A stretch of DNA of 8,835 bases from NCBI GenBank assembly GCA_947177645.1, contig CAMWVJ010000029.1:1-8835 (forward strand), in the 5' to 3' direction. How positions within the stretch are numbered: position 1 is the first letter of the stretch; every line of letters begins with the position of its first letter. The position numbers were made by a program, and so were the translations under genes. This DNA comes from an uncultured Desulfovibrio sp. GTDB taxonomy: Bacteria > Desulfobacterota > Desulfovibrionia > Desulfovibrionales > Desulfovibrionaceae. Positions 6,403-8,835 of this stretch are shown here, piece by piece. The notes under the pieces are model-generated. The model made no database searches and had not been told where the DNA came from. It saw only the letters and a list, made by a program, of their open reading frames with translations.

Positions 6403-7223
6403 GCGCGCGCACGCCTGGCTATTCCACCGGGCTCGAGCTCGTGCTCAACGCCGCCGAGGGCGCGCTCCAGATACTGGTGACGGAAAACGGCCGGCGCCGC
6501 TGCTTTGAGGAGTGGCACGAGCCCCACCGCGCCACGGAGCTTCTGGCGCCGGCCCTGCGCGATATGTGCGCAGCCCTCGGCATCGCGCCCGCCGGCTTCC
6601 GGCGCATCGGCTGCGTGGCCGGCCCGGGCTCGTTCACGGGCATCCGCCTCGTGCTCGCCACGGCCGCGGCCCTGCGCCGCGCGGGGCACGCCCAGCTCGC
6701 GAGCCTCGACTATCTCCAGGCCTTGGCCACCAGCGCGGTCATGCAGCGCGGCCTGCTCTATCCCGCGCCCGTCCTGGTGGTGACCCATGCCCGGCGCAAC
6801 CTCGTCCACTACCGGCCTTTTTGCTCCTATGGCCCGCAGATCCCGGCGCAGCCCACAGGCCCCGTGGAGCTTATCACGCCGGAGGAAGCCCTTGCCCGCA
6901 TGGCCGGGGCTCCCTGCCACGCCTGCGGCAGCGGCCTTAGTCGCAACCCGCGCTGCTTCGAGCCCGAAGCCACGGGACGCGGCCCGGCGGGCGCGCCGGA
7001 CGCCATCGTCATGCCCGAACTCGTAGACCCGGGCGCCCCTGCCCTCGCCCTGCTCGCCCGTCACGGCAACTATTTTCCCCGCGACGTCGAACCTCTCTAT
7101 GTGCGCCCCTGTGACGCCGCCGAAAACCTCGGCGAGCTCGCGGCCCGGCAGGGCATGGACGGCGAGGCTGCCTGCGCCGAGCTGCAAGACCTGCTCAGCC
7201 GCAAGCCAGAAAGCGCGGACTAG
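6399..7223 (+). CDS. tsaB: tRNA threonylcarbamoyladenosine biosynthesis protein TsaB
   Basis: TsaB is the non-catalytic partner of TsaD in making t6A37 on ANN-decoding tRNAs, scaffolding the TsaB-TsaD-TsaE complex in the cytoplasm. The product has 274 residues, longer than E. coli TsaB (231). Seen: the family hallmark GPGSFTGIRL (75-84) followed by a helix LATAAALRRAG (86-96), a mid segment CGSGLSRNP (176-184) matching the usual GSGL element, and the C-terminal PLYVRPCDAAENL (232-244), the typical TsaB ending. The N-terminal strand reads GLELVLNAAEGALQILV (11-27), where most homologues have an LxxDTS motif, so the first nucleotide-binding motif is degraded. The insert at 130-200 is arginine- and cysteine-containing and less conserved. 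The ATG overlaps the rseP stop as ATGA, with only a weak GGCGG upstream, suggesting coupled translation. It is the last gene of the cluster, before a hairpin. Confidence 0.9.
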   Translation: MSARTPGYSTGLELVLNAAEGALQILVTENGRRRCFEEWHEPHRATELLAPALRDMCAALGIAPAGFRRIGCVAGPGSFTGIRLVLATAAALRRAGHAQLASLDYLQALATSAVMQRGLLYPAPVLVVTHARRNLVHYRPFCSYGPQIPAQPTGPVELITPEEALARMAGAPCHACGSGLSRNPRCFEPEATGRGPAGAPDAIVMPELVDPGAPALALLARHGNYFPRDVEPLYVRPCDAAENLGELAARQGMDGEAACAELQDLLSRKPESAD

Positions 7224-7224
7224 A

Positions 7225-7251
7225 GCCGCTTCCCCTTTCGGGGTGGGCGGC
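7225..7251. terminator. Hairpin between convergent tsaB and hisG, probable bidirectional terminator
   Basis: GCCGC (7225-7229) pairs with GCGGC (7247-7251) and CCCC (7232-7235) with GGGG (7240-7243), separated by a small TT/TGG internal loop. On the minus strand the apex is a CCCC-GAAA-GGGG stem with a stable GNRA-type tetraloop. It occupies nearly all of the 37 bases between the two stop codons, the position expected of a shared terminator. Neither strand shows a U-tract, so it may only protect 3' ends or need a termination factor. Confidence 0.5.
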
Positions 7252-7260
7252 AACGCACCC

Positions 7261-8154
7261 TCAGATGACCTTGTTCAGCGCGTATTCGATGATGCCCTCG
7301 GCCCCGGCGGCGCGCAGGCGCGGGATGAGGTCGCGCACGATGCCCACCTCAACCACGGTCTCCAGCGAGAGCCACGCCTTGTCACGCAGGGGCGACACCG
7401 TGGGCGAGTTGAGCGCGGGCAGCATCTCGAGGATGGCGTCGAGCCTGTCTGCCGGGGCGTTCATCTTGAGCGCCACAAGGTTCTCGGCGCGGAGCGCCCC
7501 CTGCAGGAGCAGCGTGATCTGGTCGATCTTGGCGCGCTTCACGGGGTCGGCCCAGGCCTCGGCGTTGGCGATGAGCACCGGGAAGGACACCATGACCTCA
7601 TCGATGATCTTGAGGCCGTGGGCGCGGATGGTCGTGCCGGTCTCGGTGACTTCCACGATGCCGTCGGCAAGCCCCTCCACCACCTTGGCCTCGGTGGCGC
7701 CCCAGGAATAGAAGATGTCGGCGTCCACGCCCTTGCCCGCGAAATAGCGGCGCGTGAGTCCTTCGAGCTCGGTGGCGATGCGCTTGCCCGCGAGGTCGGC
7801 CGCACAGGTATAGGGCGCGTCCCCGGCCACGGCCAGCACCCAGCGGCAGGGCCTGGACGAGTTCTTGGAATACACAAGGTCGGCTACGCGCACCACCTTG
7901 TCCTCATGGCCGCGTTCGCCCAGCCAGTCGAGGCCGGTGATGCCCACGTCCAGCACGCCGGCCGCCACATAACCGCCGATCTCCTGCACGCGGCAGAGCG
8001 AGGCCGAAAGCTCGGGGTCATTGATGTCCGGGAAGTAGTTGCGCGCATGCTTGCGGATCTTCCAGCCCGCGCGCTCGAAAAGGTGGATGGTGGCCTCCTC
8101 GAGCGAGCCCTTGGGCACACCGAGCTTGAGGACGGGACGGTTCTGGGCGCTCAT
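7261..8154 (-). CDS. hisG: ATP phosphoribosyltransferase, long form
   Basis: First and feedback-controlled step of histidine synthesis: joins PRPP to ATP to give phosphoribosyl-ATP. The product has 297 residues, the long form that carries its own C-terminal histidine-binding regulatory domain and does not need HisZ. Seen: [10 protein letters not shown] (9-18), [11 protein letters not shown] (68-78), [15 protein letters not shown] (124-138), the PRPP-binding segment [19 protein letters not shown] (163-181), and the regulatory domain at about 222-297 with the SPTVSPL motif (250-256). The ATG at 8154 overlaps the hisI stop as ATGA and has GGGAG (8161-8165) six bases upstream. The pair therefore forms a small operon, convergent with the pyrH-tsaB cluster. 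Activity is expected to be inhibited by histidine, as is general for the long form; no attenuator leader peptide is visible. Confidence 0.97.
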   Translation of the reverse strand: MSAQNRPVLKLGVPKGSLEEATIHLFERAGWKIRKHARNYFPDINDPELSASLCRVQEIGGYVAAGVLDVGITGLDWLGERGHEDKVVRVADLVYSKNSSRPCRWVLAVAGDAPYTCAADLAGKRIATELEGLTRRYFAGKGVDADIFYSWGATEAKVVEGLADGIVEVTETGTTIRAHGLKIIDEVMVSFPVLIANAEAWADPVKRAKIDQITLLLQGALRAENLVALKMNAPADRLDAILEMLPALNSPTVSPLRDKAWLSLETVVEVGIVRDLIPRLRAAGAEGIIEYALNKVI

Positions 8155-8597
8155 GCGTTGCTCCCGTGGCTGGAAGTGGAGGGAGATGCGGCCGCGCCGT
8201 ACACGGCCGCGGGGTCAAAAACCATGGGCGCGCATTCGGCAACATCGCCCGCCCGCCACTCGCGGAAAAAGCAGGAACGGTGCCCGGTATGGCAGGCCGC
8301 GCCGCCGATCTGCTCCACAATGAGCAGGATGGCGTCGCTGTCGCAATCGAGGCGCACGGCCACGACGCGCTGCACATGGCCCGATGTGGCGCCCTTGTGC
8401 CAGAGCTCGCGGCGGCTGCGGCTCCAGAAATGGGCCTCGCCCGTCTCAAGTGTGCGCCGCCAGGCCTCTTCGTTCATCCACGCGAGCATGAGCACCTCGC
8501 CGCTTGCGGCATCCTGCACCACGGCCGGCAGGAGGCCGCCCCCGAAGGCCGGCACAAAGCCGGCCTCGTTCGCCTTTTGGGCCACTGTGTCCGCCAT
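8151..8597 (-). CDS. hisI: Phosphoribosyl-AMP cyclohydrolase
   Basis: Third step of histidine synthesis: opens the adenine ring of phosphoribosyl-AMP; a zinc- and magnesium-dependent cytoplasmic dimer. The product has 148 residues, the stand-alone HisI form without the HisE pyrophosphohydrolase that is fused in E. coli; no hisE lies in this window. Seen: [11 protein letters not shown] (36-46), [19 protein letters not shown] (56-74), the magnesium site DCDSD (84-88), and the zinc-binding cysteines C102 in ACHTGHRSC (101-109) and C109. The last 20 residues are serine- and alanine-rich and not conserved. The ATG at 8597 has AGGGGAG (8607-8613) nine bases upstream. An in-frame ATG at 8681 would add an arginine-rich lead that overlaps the promoter candidate and is rejected. 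The stop overlaps the hisG start. Confidence 0.96.
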   Translation of the reverse strand: MADTVAQKANEAGFVPAFGGGLLPAVVQDAASGEVLMLAWMNEEAWRRTLETGEAHFWSRSRRELWHKGATSGHVQRVVAVRLDCDSDAILLIVEQIGGAACHTGHRSCFFREWRAGDVAECAPMVFDPAAVYGAAASPSTSSHGSNA

Positions 8598-8627
8598 GGC
8601 GTCCCGCTCCCCTCGCAGCTTCCGCGC

Positions 8628-8642
8628 CCGGCCCCGTGCCGG
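8628..8642 (-). repeat. Small hairpin and direct repeats in the hisI leader
   Basis: CCGGC (8628-8632) and GCCGG (8638-8642) form a five-pair stem with a five-base loop, close to the predicted 5' end of the hisI transcript. A seven-base direct repeat CGGCCCC (plus-strand reading) occurs at 8629-8635 and 8644-8650. No leader peptide rich in histidine codons is seen, so a classical his attenuator is unlikely. It may be chance in GC-rich DNA. Confidence 0.3.
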
Positions 8643-8652
8643 ACGGCCCCTC

Positions 8653-8681
8653 ACGTTAGGCGCATTCCGGGCGCGGGGCAA
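8653..8681 (-). promoter_or_regulatory. Candidate promoter for hisI-hisG
   Basis: On the minus strand, TTGCCC (8681-8676) and TAACGT (8658-8653) are 17 bases apart, giving a leader of about 50 bases to the hisI start. The -35 matches four of six consensus positions and the -10 three of six. It lies back-to-back with the plus-strand promoter candidate at 8712. Confidence 0.42.
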
Positions 8682-8711
8682 GCCGCATTTCGCGCCCCCG
8701 GGGCCGACGCC

Positions 8712-8740
8712 TTGCGGATGCCGGCGAAATGGCGTATTCT
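8712..8740 (+). promoter_or_regulatory. Candidate promoter for the gene at the right edge
   Basis: TTGCGG (8712-8717) and TATTCT (8735-8740) are separated by the ideal 17 bases. TATTCT matches the -10 consensus at four of six positions and TTGCGG the -35 at three. It is followed about 28 bases later by a strong Shine-Dalgarno and ATG. The first 13 bases are nearly the same as those of the pyrH promoter candidate. Confidence 0.55.
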
Positions 8741-8768
8741 TTGGCTTTCCATGGACGGGAGGCGGCGC

Positions 8769-8835
8769 ATGCCCGCTGCCTCATTTTGGCGCGCCCGCGC
8801 GCAAAGGCCCCCTATGCCGGAACCCTCCTCATCCC
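8769..8835 (+). CDS. Start of an unidentified gene running off the right edge
   Basis: An open frame of 22 codons from ATG 8769 to the window end, reading [15 protein letters not shown] and onward. GGGAGG (8757-8762) lies six bases upstream, an excellent Shine-Dalgarno, and a promoter candidate precedes it. The same frame is open from an ATG at 8751, which sits too near the predicted transcription start, and has another ATG at 8814 with AAAGG (8803-8807) ahead of it. The visible residues are arginine- and proline-rich and show no recognisable motif. Too little is present for any functional call. Confidence 0.5.
   Translation, partial: MPAASFWRARAQRPPMPEPSSS

Noticed and set aside
8598..8652. 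Histidine attenuator leader peptide before hisI
   Set aside because: No short frame with a run of histidine codons and no terminator/antiterminator pair is visible in the leader of about 50 bases.
8598..8681. Earlier start for hisI at 8681
   Set aside because: The added 28 residues are arginine-rich and unconserved and would cover the promoter candidate; ATG 8597 has AGGGGAG upstream.
1..8835. CRISPR array, tRNA/rRNA genes, transposase or phage genes, restriction or other defence system
   Set aside because: I looked for regularly spaced repeats, tRNA-like cloverleafs, rRNA stretches and mobile-element motifs on both strands and found none. Every long gene is housekeeping or a simple oxidoreductase.

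Overview
The window is a stretch of very GC-rich bacterial chromosome (roughly 70% G+C through the genes, with strong G/C preference at third codon positions). It carries housekeeping genes in an order familiar from delta-proteobacteria, and a Desulfovibrio-like organism is my best guess. That guess rests on composition, gene order and protein character, not on any database search. All complete genes look intact.

Layout. Bases 1-268 are a low-GC (about 51%) segment with palindromes and other complementary segments and no convincing gene. A small FMN nitroreductase follows (269-868, +). Next comes a probable promoter that also forms an 11-bp hairpin, then a tight plus-strand cluster: pyrH (UMP kinase), frr (ribosome recycling factor), uppS (undecaprenyl diphosphate synthase), cdsA (CDP-diacylglycerol synthase), dxr (DXP reductoisomerase), rseP (site-2 membrane protease) and tsaB (tRNA t6A factor). 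Several junctions overlap: uppS/cdsA by 11 bp, dxr/rseP by 7 bp, and rseP/tsaB as ATGA. The cluster ends at a hairpin (7225-7251) that also lies at the 3' end of a convergent minus-strand pair, hisI-hisG, which overlaps as ATGA. Upstream of hisI is a short region with divergent promoter candidates, and a gene that begins on the plus strand and runs off the right edge.

How the genes fit together. The cluster links nucleotide supply (PyrH), ribosome recycling (Frr), isoprenoid precursor synthesis (Dxr), the lipid carrier for cell-wall glycans (UppS), phospholipid precursor (CdsA), envelope proteolysis (RseP) and tRNA modification (TsaB). This is a classic growth and envelope operon. The usual upstream rpsB-tsf pair is not present here; the nitroreductase takes its place. 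hisI and hisG encode the third and first steps of histidine biosynthesis.

I do not see a new defence, mobile or biosynthetic system. The points most worth a second look are the unusual low-GC segment at the left edge, a near-identical 13-bp element at the -35 region of two separate promoter candidates, and several intergenic hairpins without U-tracts inside the operon.
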